Source: Actinoplanes oblitus (lineage in GTDB: Bacteria; Actinomycetota; Actinomycetes; Mycobacteriales; Micromonosporaceae). Taken from it: DNA of 64,000 nucleotides. Location: contig NZ_CP126980.1 of the NCBI RefSeq assembly GCF_030252345.1, positions 1,251,001 to 1,315,000 of the forward strand, read 5' to 3'. The notes under the pieces were generated by a model. It was given only the letters and a program-made list of their open reading frames with translations, made no database searches and was not told where the DNA came from. Shown here piece after piece: positions 27,408 to 34,846 of this stretch (position 1 is its first letter; each line of letters begins with the position of its first letter). Made by a program: the position numbers and the translations under genes.

Positions 27408-28604
27408 ATGACGGTCGTGCACCCGATCAGCCGGGCCTGGATCACCACTGGCGGTACCGGAGCCCAGAACTACGACGAGTTCGCCGACGACGCCGAAATC
27501 ACCGACATCATCGCGGCCAACGCGCACAGCTCGCTGGCCGTGGAAATGCCGCATCTCGCGCCCGAGTCCCTCGGCAAGACCTTCGCGGAATCCCTCCCGG
27601 ACGCCGTCGTCCGGTTGGAGCGCGACAAGGCCGAGGGCCACTACCGGCAGGCTGAGCACGTCGTGGTGCTCTACCGGATCACCGCGAAGGACGAGGCGCC
27701 CGCCTACGGCCTGTGGAGCCTGGTCGACACCGACCAGATCTCCACCAGCGCCGACGAGCCGGGCCTGGTCATCCGCAACGAGGACGTCTTCATCGCCAAG
27801 GTCCGCGAGCGGGTGGCGCTCGCCGACGCGCTGCGGACCCTGCTCTCCCCGGTGCTGCTGCTGCAGACCGGCAAGGGCGAGGAGCTGCACGCGGCGCTGG
27901 CCGAGGCCTGCGACGCCGCGGGCGAGCCGGCGGCCACCGACACCGACCAGAGCGGCCGCACCCACGCCATCTGGGTGCTCGGCCCGGGCCGGACGCAGGA
28001 CCGGCTGACCGAGCTGGCCGGCGGCGGTGAGCTGGTGGTCGCCGACGGCAACCACCGCAGCCTGGCCGCGCAGACCGGTGGCCTGCCGCGTTTCCTCGCC
28101 GTGATCACCACGCCGGCCTCGGTCGCGATCCAGCCGTACAACCGGCTGGTCGGCGAGCTCCCGGTCCGCCCGGAGGAGCTGGTGGAGCGGCTCCGCGCGG
28201 CCGGTGCGACGGTCACCGAGCTGCCGCGCGCCGCGGCGCTGCCCGGCAAGGGGACCATCGAGATGTACGCCGGTGGCCGCTCCTACGCGGTCGGCCTCCC
28301 CGCCGACCCGGCCGGCAGCGTGGTGGAGAACCTGGACCACGCGCTGGTCGAGCGGGTGCTGCTGGGCGACGTGCTGGGCCTCGACCCGGGCGACAAGCGG
28401 ATCTCCTACATCGGTGGCGACTACCCGGTCGAGTGGCTGCGCGGCGAGGTCGACGCCGGCCGTGCCGAGCTGGCCGTGCTGGTCGCGCCGGTGACCGTCG
28501 ACGACTTCGTCGCTGTCAACCTGGCCCGGCTGAAGCTGCCGCGCAAGAGCACCTGGTTCACCCCGAAGGCGCGGGGCGGTCTGGTGCTGGCCCAGCTCGA
28601 CTGA
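27408..28604 (+). CDS. DUF1015 family protein
   Basis: A 398-residue soluble protein. The family hallmark GGELVVADGNHRSLAA (about 210-225; the DGxHR motif) is present, followed by a LAVITTPASVAIQPYNRLV segment. An N-terminal block with YDEFADDAEITDIIAANAHSSLAVEMPHL matches the usual DUF1015 start. The family has been proposed to be SerR-like enzymes acting on phosphoserine or related substrates, but the role here is not settled. ATG at 27408 is preferred over the TTG three codons earlier. Only 13 bp separate it from the hydrolase gene. Confidence 0.85.
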   Translation: MTVVHPISRAWITTGGTGAQNYDEFADDAEITDIIAANAHSSLAVEMPHLAPESLGKTFAESLPDAVVRLERDKAEGHYRQAEHVVVLYRITAKDEAPAYGLWSLVDTDQISTSADEPGLVIRNEDVFIAKVRERVALADALRTLLSPVLLLQTGKGEELHAALAEACDAAGEPAATDTDQSGRTHAIWVLGPGRTQDRLTELAGGGELVVADGNHRSLAAQTGGLPRFLAVITTPASVAIQPYNRLVGELPVRPEELVERLRAAGATVTELPRAAALPGKGTIEMYAGGRSYAVGLPADPAGSVVENLDHALVERVLLGDVLGLDPGDKRISYIGGDYPVEWLRGEVDAGRAELAVLVAPVTVDDFVAVNLARLKLPRKSTWFTPKARGGLVLAQLD

Positions 28605-28617
28605 CGTACCGAAGAAA

Positions 28618-29535
28618 ATGCTCCATCCTCAGGTGACGGCGGCGGCGAAACTTCGCCGCCGCCCCTCCGCCGAGCAGCTCTCGGCGAGTCCCTACGAACA
28701 GCTCCAGTTTGCCCGTGCGGCGATGGAGGAGTCCAACGAGGCGGAGACCGGGCCGGCGCTGCCGCTGCCGGTCGTCGCCGATCTGGACGCCGGTGGCGTG
28801 CCCGCCCGGCTGTACGCCACCCGGCCGGACGCCCCGATCCTCGTCTACCTGCACGGCGGCGGCTGGTGTTACGGCAGCATCGAGACGGTGGACCGGTTCT
28901 GCCGTCGGGTCGCCGACCGGTCCGGCCTGGCGGTGCTGTCGGTGGGCTACCGGCTCGCCCCGGAGCACGTCCACCCGGCCGCCCTGGACGACGTCGCCGC
29001 GGTGCTCGACCACGTCCGCAAGAACGGCGCCGAGCTGGGCGTCGACCCGTCCCGGCTGGCCATCGGCGGGGACAGCGCCGGCGGCCAGCTGGCCACCGTC
29101 ACCGCCCGCCGCCAGCGCGACGCCGGCACCCCGCTGGACTTCCAGGTGCTGATCTACCCGGCCCTCGACCCGCTGACCTCCGCCGAGTCCTACGACGAGC
29201 TGGGCGAGTACGGCCTGGACCGGGCCTCGATGAGGCTGGCCTGGGAGACCTTCGTCCCGGATCCGATGACCCGGCTCACCCCGGACGTGGCCCCGCTCGC
29301 GGTCGCCGACCTGGCCGGGATGCCGCCCACCCTGCTGATCACGGCGGAGTACGACGCGCTGCGCGACGAGGGCGCCGATTACGCGGACGCCCTGGTCGCC
29401 GCCGGGGTGCCGGTGGTGCACACCAGGTACATGGGGGTGAACCACGGTTTCGCCCGCAAGATCGCCACCATCGACGCGGCGCGGGCCGCGGCCGACCAGG
29501 TGGCCGCCGCCCTGCGCGCCGCGCTGACGTTCTAG
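28618..29535 (+). CDS. Alpha/beta hydrolase (hormone-sensitive lipase family esterase)
   Basis: The 305-residue protein has the HSL-family oxyanion motif HGGGW (79-83), nucleophile elbow GDSAGG (S153), acid D247 in AEYDALRDEG and base H277 in VNHGF. All four catalytic elements are intact. It is probably a cytoplasmic carboxylesterase. It directly follows the DUF1015 gene and its last bases overlap the convergent rpiA stop by 4 bp. Confidence 0.9.
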   Translation: MLHPQVTAAAKLRRRPSAEQLSASPYEQLQFARAAMEESNEAETGPALPLPVVADLDAGGVPARLYATRPDAPILVYLHGGGWCYGSIETVDRFCRRVADRSGLAVLSVGYRLAPEHVHPAALDDVAAVLDHVRKNGAELGVDPSRLAIGGDSAGGQLATVTARRQRDAGTPLDFQVLIYPALDPLTSAESYDELGEYGLDRASMRLAWETFVPDPMTRLTPDVAPLAVADLAGMPPTLLITAEYDALRDEGADYADALVAAGVPVVHTRYMGVNHGFARKIATIDAARAAADQVAAALRAALTF

Positions 29536-30275
29536 CCGGCCAGGATCAGCTCGAAGTCGTACCCGAAGAACAGGCCGGTCTCGACGACGCCGGACATCTG
29601 CTTCAGGCGGGTGTGCGCGTCGTCGGCGATCTCGTTGAACCGCAGGTCCAGGGTGAGGTTGCCGCGCTCGGTGATGACCGGGCCGTCCTTGCCGCCGGCC
29701 GGCCGCAGGGTGACCTCCGCCAGCCCGGGGAAGCCCTCGAGCTGCTCGAAGATCAGGCTGAGCGCCGCCGGGTCGATCTCCACCGGGGCCGCGAAGTTCT
29801 GCCCGAGCCGGTCCACGATCTTGGACTGGTCGACCACGATGAACGCCTTCGGCGCCGCGGCCATCATCAGCTTCTCCTGGTAGAGCGCGCCGCCCCGCCC
29901 CTTGATCAGCCGTTTCTTGGCGTCCACCTCGTCGGCGCCGTCGAAGCACCAGTCCGGCCGGACCTCGTTCAGCGTGGCGGTCCGCAGGCCCAGCGCGGCA
30001 CACGCGTTCGCCACCTCGATCGAGGTGGGGATCGCGGTGAAGGAGAGACCCTCCCGCTCGGCCCGGGCGGCGAGGGCCTGGAGGGTGAGGAAGCTGGTCG
30101 AGCCGGAGCCGATCCCGACGGTCTGCCCGTCCTTCAGCTCGGCGGCGAGCCGGGCCGCCGCCTCCCGCTTGGCTTCCTCGTTCTTGATGACACCTGACCA
30201 GGTCAGGCCGTTGGGGCGGTTCTTCCACTGCATGTGCTGGTCAACCGTTTCCGTCAGCGGTCGGTGGTCTTCCAC
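29532..30275 (-). CDS. rpiA: Ribose-5-phosphate isomerase A
   Basis: RpiA interconverts ribose 5-phosphate and ribulose 5-phosphate in the pentose phosphate pathway. Family motifs: VGIGSGSTSF (phosphate loop; the usual form is GxGTGST), DGADEVD with the catalytic Asp, and KGRGGALYQEKLM. The C-terminal NEIADDAHTRLKQMSGVVETGLF block is conserved. The N-terminus carries about 30 extra residues (MEDHRPLTETVDQHMQWKN) before the usual start; GTG start. A later start cannot be excluded. The gene faces the esterase gene with a 4-bp overlap. Confidence 0.92.
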   Translation of the reverse strand: MEDHRPLTETVDQHMQWKNRPNGLTWSGVIKNEEAKREAAARLAAELKDGQTVGIGSGSTSFLTLQALAARAEREGLSFTAIPTSIEVANACAALGLRTATLNEVRPDWCFDGADEVDAKKRLIKGRGGALYQEKLMMAAAPKAFIVVDQSKIVDRLGQNFAAPVEIDPAALSLIFEQLEGFPGLAEVTLRPAGGKDGPVITERGNLTLDLRFNEIADDAHTRLKQMSGVVETGLFFGYDFELILAG

Positions 30276-30282
30276 ATCGTAG

Positions 30283-30666
30283 TCAGCGGCGGGGGAGGTC
30301 CTCCCGGGGCAGCCAGTTTCGCCGGACGATGACCAGATCCCGGTCGGCCTCCGCCAGATCCTCCTCGGTCGGCCGGGCGGCGTCCCGGGCGCGCAGCGCG
30401 GCGCCGACGCTGACCTGTGACGATCCGGAGCCGACCAGGCCGCGCAGGCCGCGCTCGGCCTCCCGCTCCTCGCCGGCCGCCGGGGCGGGGCGTTTCACCG
30501 GCCGGGCGCTGGCCGGCGGGGCCGGCACCGGTGCGGCGGGCGGCGGTGCGGCGGGTGCCGGTGCGGACGGCGGCGGCGTGGGCACCGGAGCCGCCGGCTC
30601 CGCCGGGGCGGGACTCGCGCCCGACGGTGGGCGGACCCGCCGCCGGCGGCGTTCTGGCTCAGCCAT
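30283..30666 (-). CDS. Proline-rich small protein of unknown function
   Basis: A 127-residue product from ATG at 30666. It has a basic start (MAEPERRRRRVRPP), a long Pro/Ala low-complexity centre (about 15-65) and a more ordered C-terminus (SVGAALRARDAARPTEEDLAEADRDLVIVRRNWLP). That last 45-residue block is the only part that looks conserved, and the W-L-P ending is typical of short actinobacterial regulatory or scaffold proteins. No function is assignable. It lies 7 bp upstream of rpiA on the same strand. Confidence 0.6.
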   Translation of the reverse strand: MAEPERRRRRVRPPSGASPAPAEPAAPVPTPPPSAPAPAAPPPAAPVPAPPASARPVKRPAPAAGEEREAERGLRGLVGSGSSQVSVGAALRARDAARPTEEDLAEADRDLVIVRRNWLPREDLPRR

Positions 30667-30694
30667 GATCCCGACGGTACCGCCGCGGCGGCCC

Positions 30695-31917
30695 TCAGAA
30701 CACCTCGGTGGCGCTGGGCGCCCGATGCCAGCCGAACGCCACACTCGGGTCGTTACCGGTCAGCAGGCGGACCCGCCCGGCCGCCGCGAGCGCGTGGAGC
30801 GAGGTGCCGCCCAGATAGGCCGCGCCGAGGTCGGTCACCGAGCAGGCCAGGTCGGCCGGGTCGGTGGTCCGCTCACAGGTCGCGCCGTCCGGGCCGCCGG
30901 TCAGCCGCCACCGCCCGGCGTTCGCCGGCAGGATCGGATCGGTCACCTCGAGCACCACGTCGACCGGGGCCGGGTACCGCCGGGCGGCCAGCGCGGCGGG
31001 CAGGTCGACCAGGCGGACGAAGAGCCCGTCGGCGATCGTGCCGCCCAGCCGGCGGGGCTCGTCCACCAGGTGGAGCAGCGGCTCGTCGACGGCGGCCAGG
31101 TGCCAGCTCACCTTCCGGCTCAGGTCGATGCCCAGCAGGAACCGCCAGAGAGCCCGGTAGGTCGCCGGATCGCCGGCGACCACCTCGCGGACCAGCACCT
31201 CGGCGTCCGGCCCGTGATCGGTCCAGCCGTGCCGGACCCGCCACAGCGCGTAGCCGCTCGGGCCGGCCGGGCCGTGGTGCACCACCGCGTACAGCGGGGT
31301 GGCGCCGTCGCGGTCGTCCTTCGGGTCGGTCAGTACGTACCGCCACCAGCTGTCGTCGCGGTCCGACCAGCCGGGCCGGGTGGGGCGCAGCCGGTCGTAG
31401 AGCCTGCCGAGATCGGGCAGCAGGGCGGCCGGGTCGCCCATCAGCAGCCGCCCGGCGGGCTCGGCGGGCGGTTCGGTCAGGCGTACCTCGCGATTCATGA
31501 TCGAGAACTTGAGGCGGGACGAGGCCAGCCCGTAGCCGAACCGCGGGTAGATGGTCGTCTCGCTGGCCCACAGGACCGCGATCGGCTCCCGCCCGGCCGC
31601 CGCGATGTCGGCCAGCTGGCGGCGCATCAGCGCGGTGAGCAGGCCGCGCCGCCGGTGGGTCGGCCGCACGCCGACGCTGGAGATGTGCGCGGCCGGCAGC
31701 ACCGCGCCGGGCACCGTCAGCTCGCGGCTGAACGCCAGGGCGTGCCCGGCCAGCACCCCGTCGTCTCGGCGATCAGCGACCGCCCGGGCTCGTAGACGGC
31801 CGTCTCGGCGGCCTTGACCTCGCCCTCGAACTCCTGGTGGAACACCAGGCCGAGCAACTCGCAGACCGCCGCGATGTCCTCGGGCGTGCCGGACCGCAGC
31901 CGAACCTCGTCGTCCAT
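30695..31917 (-). pseudogene. Eis-like GNAT N-acetyltransferase, frameshifted
   Basis: Two reading frames together encode one Eis-type acetyltransferase. The first starts at ATG 31917 (MDDEVRLRSGTPEDIAAVCELLG) and runs to LIAET near 31765. The second continues DDGVLAGHALAFSRELTVPG and then ISSVGVRPTHRRRGLLTALMRRQL, the acetyl-CoA-binding V-x-P-x-x-R-R-x-G-L loop, followed by the usual GNAT and SCP2-like domains ending at 30695. One base appears to be missing in the GTCGTCTC stretch at 31760-31767. The residual frame is otherwise undamaged, so either a recent mutation or a sequencing error is possible. Eis-like enzymes acetylate amines such as aminoglycosides or peptides. Confidence 0.8.
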
Positions 31918-32019
31918 GGAGCTTGTGTAACGGACCGCGGTGTGTACGAGCCACCTATTTGCGCGCTGGCTACTCTCGGAACAGACGACCGCCCGGTCGT
32001 ACGTGCCGAGAGGGGAATC

Positions 32020-32757
32020 ATGCCGGAGCAACCGCAGTGGTCGGAGCGGACGCTCGACATGCCGCCGCAGGATCCGTGGGCCGAGCCGCCGACGGTGACC
32101 GCGCCGGCCGGGCCGCCGGGCGACGACCCCACCCGCGTGCAGCACGCGCCGGCGGGCGACGACCGCACCCGCGTGCAGCACGCGCCGGCGGGCGACGACC
32201 GCACCCGCGTGCAGTCCGGGCCGGCGGGCAGCGACCGCACCCGCGTGCAGTCCGGGCCGGCGCCGGCCACCCCGCCGGCCGCGCCGCCGTCCCCGTTCAG
32301 CCGGGGCCGCGCCGTGGTCACCCCGCGCGAGCAGCGCCGCGACGAGTTCACGGCGGTCCACGAGCCGACCGGCACCGGGTGGCCCGGCGCCGGGATGCCG
32401 CGGGAGCAGCACAGCCTCGGCTGGCACCTGCGCCAGCTGCGCCGCGGCGGCGAGTGGAGCACGGCAGCGGTGCTGTTCGCCTTCGTCTGCTGGGGCATCT
32501 GGGCGCTCTCCGACGGCGGCTCGCTGGCCACCCCGGTGGTGGTCTTCATCATCACGCTGCTGGTCGGGGTGGGCGTCTTCTTCCTCGCCCGGCTGGTCGG
32601 CCGGGTGGTGCTGGAGCGCTATCTGCACCGGCCGCGGCACACCGCCCGCGGCGCGCACATGGTCGCCGGGCTCTACCTGGCCGGCGTCGGCATCACCTTC
32701 CTGCGCCAGACCGCGTGGGTGATGGACGCCGTCAACTGGATCAAGGATTTGTTCTAG
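32020..32757 (+). CDS. Membrane protein with tandem-repeat N-terminus
   Basis: The 245-residue product starts at an ATG after AGAGGGGA. Its N-terminal 90 residues are disordered and include four 12-residue units (GDDRTRVQHAPA-type). Two hydrophobic helices follow (about 149-162 and 168-191), then a basic segment RLVGRVVLERYLHRPRHTARG and a hydrophobic C-terminal region. TRVQ repeats resemble phospho-threonine (pknB/FHA-type) substrate tails, but that is speculative. Function is unknown; the product should sit in the cytoplasmic membrane. It is divergent from the acetyltransferase pseudogene. Confidence 0.65.
   Translation: MPEQPQWSERTLDMPPQDPWAEPPTVTAPAGPPGDDPTRVQHAPAGDDRTRVQHAPAGDDRTRVQSGPAGSDRTRVQSGPAPATPPAAPPSPFSRGRAVVTPREQRRDEFTAVHEPTGTGWPGAGMPREQHSLGWHLRQLRRGGEWSTAAVLFAFVCWGIWALSDGGSLATPVVVFIITLLVGVGVFFLARLVGRVVLERYLHRPRHTARGAHMVAGLYLAGVGITFLRQTAWVMDAVNWIKDLF
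32119..32262 (+). repeat. Four tandem 36-bp repeats inside the membrane-protein gene
   Basis: Four direct 36-bp units at 32119, 32155, 32191 and 32227 encode GDD(P/R)TRVQHAPA and then G(D/S)DRTRVQSGPA. The two halves share identity within pairs, suggesting recent unit duplication. Copy number may vary between strains. Confidence 0.85.
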
Positions 32758-32781
32758 CCATCCGGGGTATCGGACGCCCTC

Positions 32782-33678
32782 GTGGGAGATCCGCGGGTCG
32801 GCGTCGTCGTCATCACCTGGCAGCGGCGCGAGGAGGCGCTCGCCTGCGTGGCACGGTTGCTGGCGTTGCCGGAGCAGCCGCACGTGGTGCTCGTCGACAA
32901 CGGTTCCACCGACGGGACCGCGGGCGCGGTCCGCGCCGCCTTTCCTCAGGTCGAGGTGGTCGCGCTGGGCCGCAACCGCGGCGCGGTAGGCCGCAATGTC
33001 GGGGTACGGCGCCTGCGTACGCCCTATGTCGCGTTCTGTGACGACGACACGTGGTGGAACCCCGGCTCGCTGTCCCGGGCGGCCGACGTGCTCGACAGCC
33101 ATCCGCGCCTGGCCCTGGTGAACGCCCGGATCGTGGTCGAGCCCGCCGGCGTCGAGGACCCGATCGTCGCCGAGCTGCGGCAGTCCCCGGTGCCCGGCCC
33201 GGCCTGGCTGCCCGGCCCGGCGCTGGGCAGTTTCCTGGCCGGCGCCACGGTGCTGCGCCGGGACGCGTTCGAGCGGGCCGGCGGCTTCAGCCCGCGGCTC
33301 TGGCTGGGTGGTGAGGAGGAGCTGCTCGCCACCGACCTGGTCAGCGCCGGCTGGGAGCTGTGCTACCTGGACGAGCTGACCGTGCATCACCACGCCTCGA
33401 AACTGCGCGACGCCACCCACCGGCGGCGCGTCGGGCTGCGCAACACGCTGTGGTTCACCTGGCTGCGGCGACCGCTGGCGCCGGCCGTACGCCGGACTCT
33501 CTTCCTGGCGCGGACCGTGCCGCGCGATCGGACCTCGCTGCTCGCGGCCTTCGACGCGGCCCGCGGCCTGGGCTGGCTGCTGGCCGAGCGGCGGGCCCGC
33601 CCGCACCCGGTCGAGGCCCGGCTCGCCCCGCTGGACGAGGCCCAGCGCCGCTCCACCGCCCGTCGTTACGTGGGCTGA
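32782..33678 (+). CDS. Family 2 glycosyltransferase
   Basis: The 298-residue GT-A protein starts VGVVVITWQRREEAL, then VLVDNGSTDGTAGAV (37-50; nucleotide-binding) and the metal-binding CDDDTWW (D87-D89). GSFLAGATVLRRDAFERAGGFSPRLWLGGEEELLATDL is the acceptor-loop block with the ED-type base. No membrane segments are seen, so it is probably cytoplasmic or peripheral. Sugar and acceptor are unknown. GTG start 24 bp after the preceding gene. Confidence 0.9.
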   Translation: MGDPRVGVVVITWQRREEALACVARLLALPEQPHVVLVDNGSTDGTAGAVRAAFPQVEVVALGRNRGAVGRNVGVRRLRTPYVAFCDDDTWWNPGSLSRAADVLDSHPRLALVNARIVVEPAGVEDPIVAELRQSPVPGPAWLPGPALGSFLAGATVLRRDAFERAGGFSPRLWLGGEEELLATDLVSAGWELCYLDELTVHHHASKLRDATHRRRVGLRNTLWFTWLRRPLAPAVRRTLFLARTVPRDRTSLLAAFDAARGLGWLLAERRARPHPVEARLAPLDEAQRRSTARRYVG

Positions 33679-33684
33679 CCGGGG

Positions 33685-33834
33685 TCAGGACCCGTCCGGG
33701 TCGCGATGGCGCCCCGGCTGCTCGGGCAGGTCGCGGCGGGACAGCTCGCGGCGGCGGTCCCGGAGGGCGAGCCAGATCGCCGCGCCGCTCATCGACATGC
33801 CCAGCCCGAGCAGGGCCAACCAGAGCACGACCAT
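33685..33834 (-). CDS. Short single-helix membrane protein
   Basis: A 49-residue frame starting at ATG 33834 gives one clean membrane helix (MVVLWLALLGLGMSMSGAAI, residues 1-20) followed by LALRDRRRELSRRD and a charged tail. It lies in the gap between convergent genes, with its stop 7 bp from the glycosyltransferase end. The hydrophobic-then-basic pattern is typical of genuine small membrane proteins, but no RBS is strong (GGCC upstream). Function is unknown. Confidence 0.5.
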   Translation of the reverse strand: MVVLWLALLGLGMSMSGAAIWLALRDRRRELSRRDLPEQPGRHRDPDGS

Positions 33835-33882
33835 GGCCCGGAGGCTAGCGCACTCCGGGCCGTCGCAGCGGTACCGATCGGG

Positions 33883-34389
33883 TCAGCTCGCGGCCAGGAC
33901 CTTGCCGGTCTCCAGCAGCGACTTGAGGTCGCTGAGCACCCAGGCCCAGCCGCCGCCACCGTCGGCAGTGGCGTCCTGGTTGCCCTGCACCATGGCGGCG
34001 GTCGCCGGGGCGCCGGTCAGCTCGTGGGTGATGGTGACCCGGCAGACGCCGGGCGAGGAGTGCTCGATGTCGTAGCTGAGCGTGGTGAACGGCTCGGCGG
34101 CGGTGGTCGGGTCCATCAGCATCCGCCAGGTCTGCACCAGCCGGCGCGGCGGGTCGGCCTCCAGCACCTCGCCGTCGACGATCACCTCGGGCAGCGTGAA
34201 GCCGTTGGCGCCGGCGTAGTCCTTCATCTCCTGGGTGGCGGTCGAGTAGTACTTGCCGCCCTTCTTGAGCTCGTAGAACTGCGGTGCGGCGTAGCCGTAG
34301 CGCGCGGTCCACTCCGGGTCGGTGATCGCCTCCCAGATCCGCTCCGGGGTCGCCTTGATCCAGATGCGGAACACCTTGGTGTCGCTCAT
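33883..34389 (-). CDS. SRPBCC/AHSA1-domain protein
   Basis: A 168-residue START/AHSA1-fold protein: VFRIWIKATPERIWEAITDPEWTARYGYAAPQ is the classical N-terminal block, and GWAWVLSDLKSLLETG the C-terminal helix. These ligand-binding proteins are nearly always co-transcribed with an ArsR regulator, as here: the ATG overlaps the ArsR stop (ATGA) and has GGAGGAAGAG just upstream. The ligand is unknown; the family is often linked to small-molecule or antibiotic stress. A longer frame from 34461 overlaps ArsR and is not used. Confidence 0.88.
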   Translation of the reverse strand: MSDTKVFRIWIKATPERIWEAITDPEWTARYGYAAPQFYELKKGGKYYSTATQEMKDYAGANGFTLPEVIVDGEVLEADPPRRLVQTWRMLMDPTTAAEPFTTLSYDIEHSSPGVCRVTITHELTGAPATAAMVQGNQDATADGGGGWAWVLSDLKSLLETGKVLAAS

Positions 34390-34706
34390 GACTCTTCCTC
34401 CAGCGTGCGCTTGAGATCGATGAGTGCGGTGATCTGGTGCTCGGTGTACTTGTCGATCCACCGGTCGTGAATCTCACGGATCGGCACCGGGTTGAGGAAG
34501 TGCAGTTTCTCCCGGCCCGACCGGCGTGTGACGACGAGTCCCGCCTCCTCGAGCACCCGCAGGTGCTTGGCGACGCCGAACCGCGTCATCTCCAGCTCGG
34601 ACTCCAGCTCGGTGAGCGTGCGGCCGTCACGCGCGTAGAGCAGGTCGAGCAGGAAGCGACGGCTCGGGTCGGCCAAGGCCTTGAACACCCGGTCGTCGTC
34701 CGTCAT
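34386..34706 (-). CDS. ArsR-family transcriptional repressor
   Basis: A 106-residue winged-helix protein: VFKALADPSRRFLLDLL opens the domain, and ELEMTRFGVAKHLRVLEEAGLV (about 35-56) is the recognition helix with the KHL core. It lacks the ELCVCDL metal site of true arsenic sensors, fitting the non-metal type that controls SRPBCC partners. Its start lies 12 bp from a perfect 8-bp-arm palindrome, so autoregulation is likely. It is translationally coupled to the SRPBCC gene. Confidence 0.92.
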   Translation of the reverse strand: MTDDDRVFKALADPSRRFLLDLLYARDGRTLTELESELEMTRFGVAKHLRVLEEAGLVVTRRSGREKLHFLNPVPIREIHDRWIDKYTEHQITALIDLKRTLEEES

Positions 34707-34717
34707 GACTCCAAGTT

Positions 34718-34737
34718 ATGTGACCATCCGGTCACAT
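34718..34737. promoter_or_regulatory. Perfect palindromic operator of the ArsR/SRPBCC operon
   Basis: ATGTGACC and GGTCACAT flank a 4-bp ATCC centre, 12 bp upstream of the ArsR start codon and within the expected promoter. The GTGACC-n4-GGTCAC form resembles TAACC/GGTTA-type operators of SRPBCC-linked ArsR repressors. It lies between two divergent genes and may also affect the RHS gene promoter. Confidence 0.75.
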
Positions 34738-34846
34738 GTCAATGGTCGGCGCCGCGTACTTCGCTGATGTGCGAGGAATATATGCCGATGAATATGTGGG
34801 CTCCCTAGCTTGCCCATGTCGACTGTCCACAAACGGAGGACTGGGC

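Noticed and set aside
32119..32262. CRISPR-like array
   Set aside because: The units are contiguous in-frame coding repeats without spacers; no cas genes are near.
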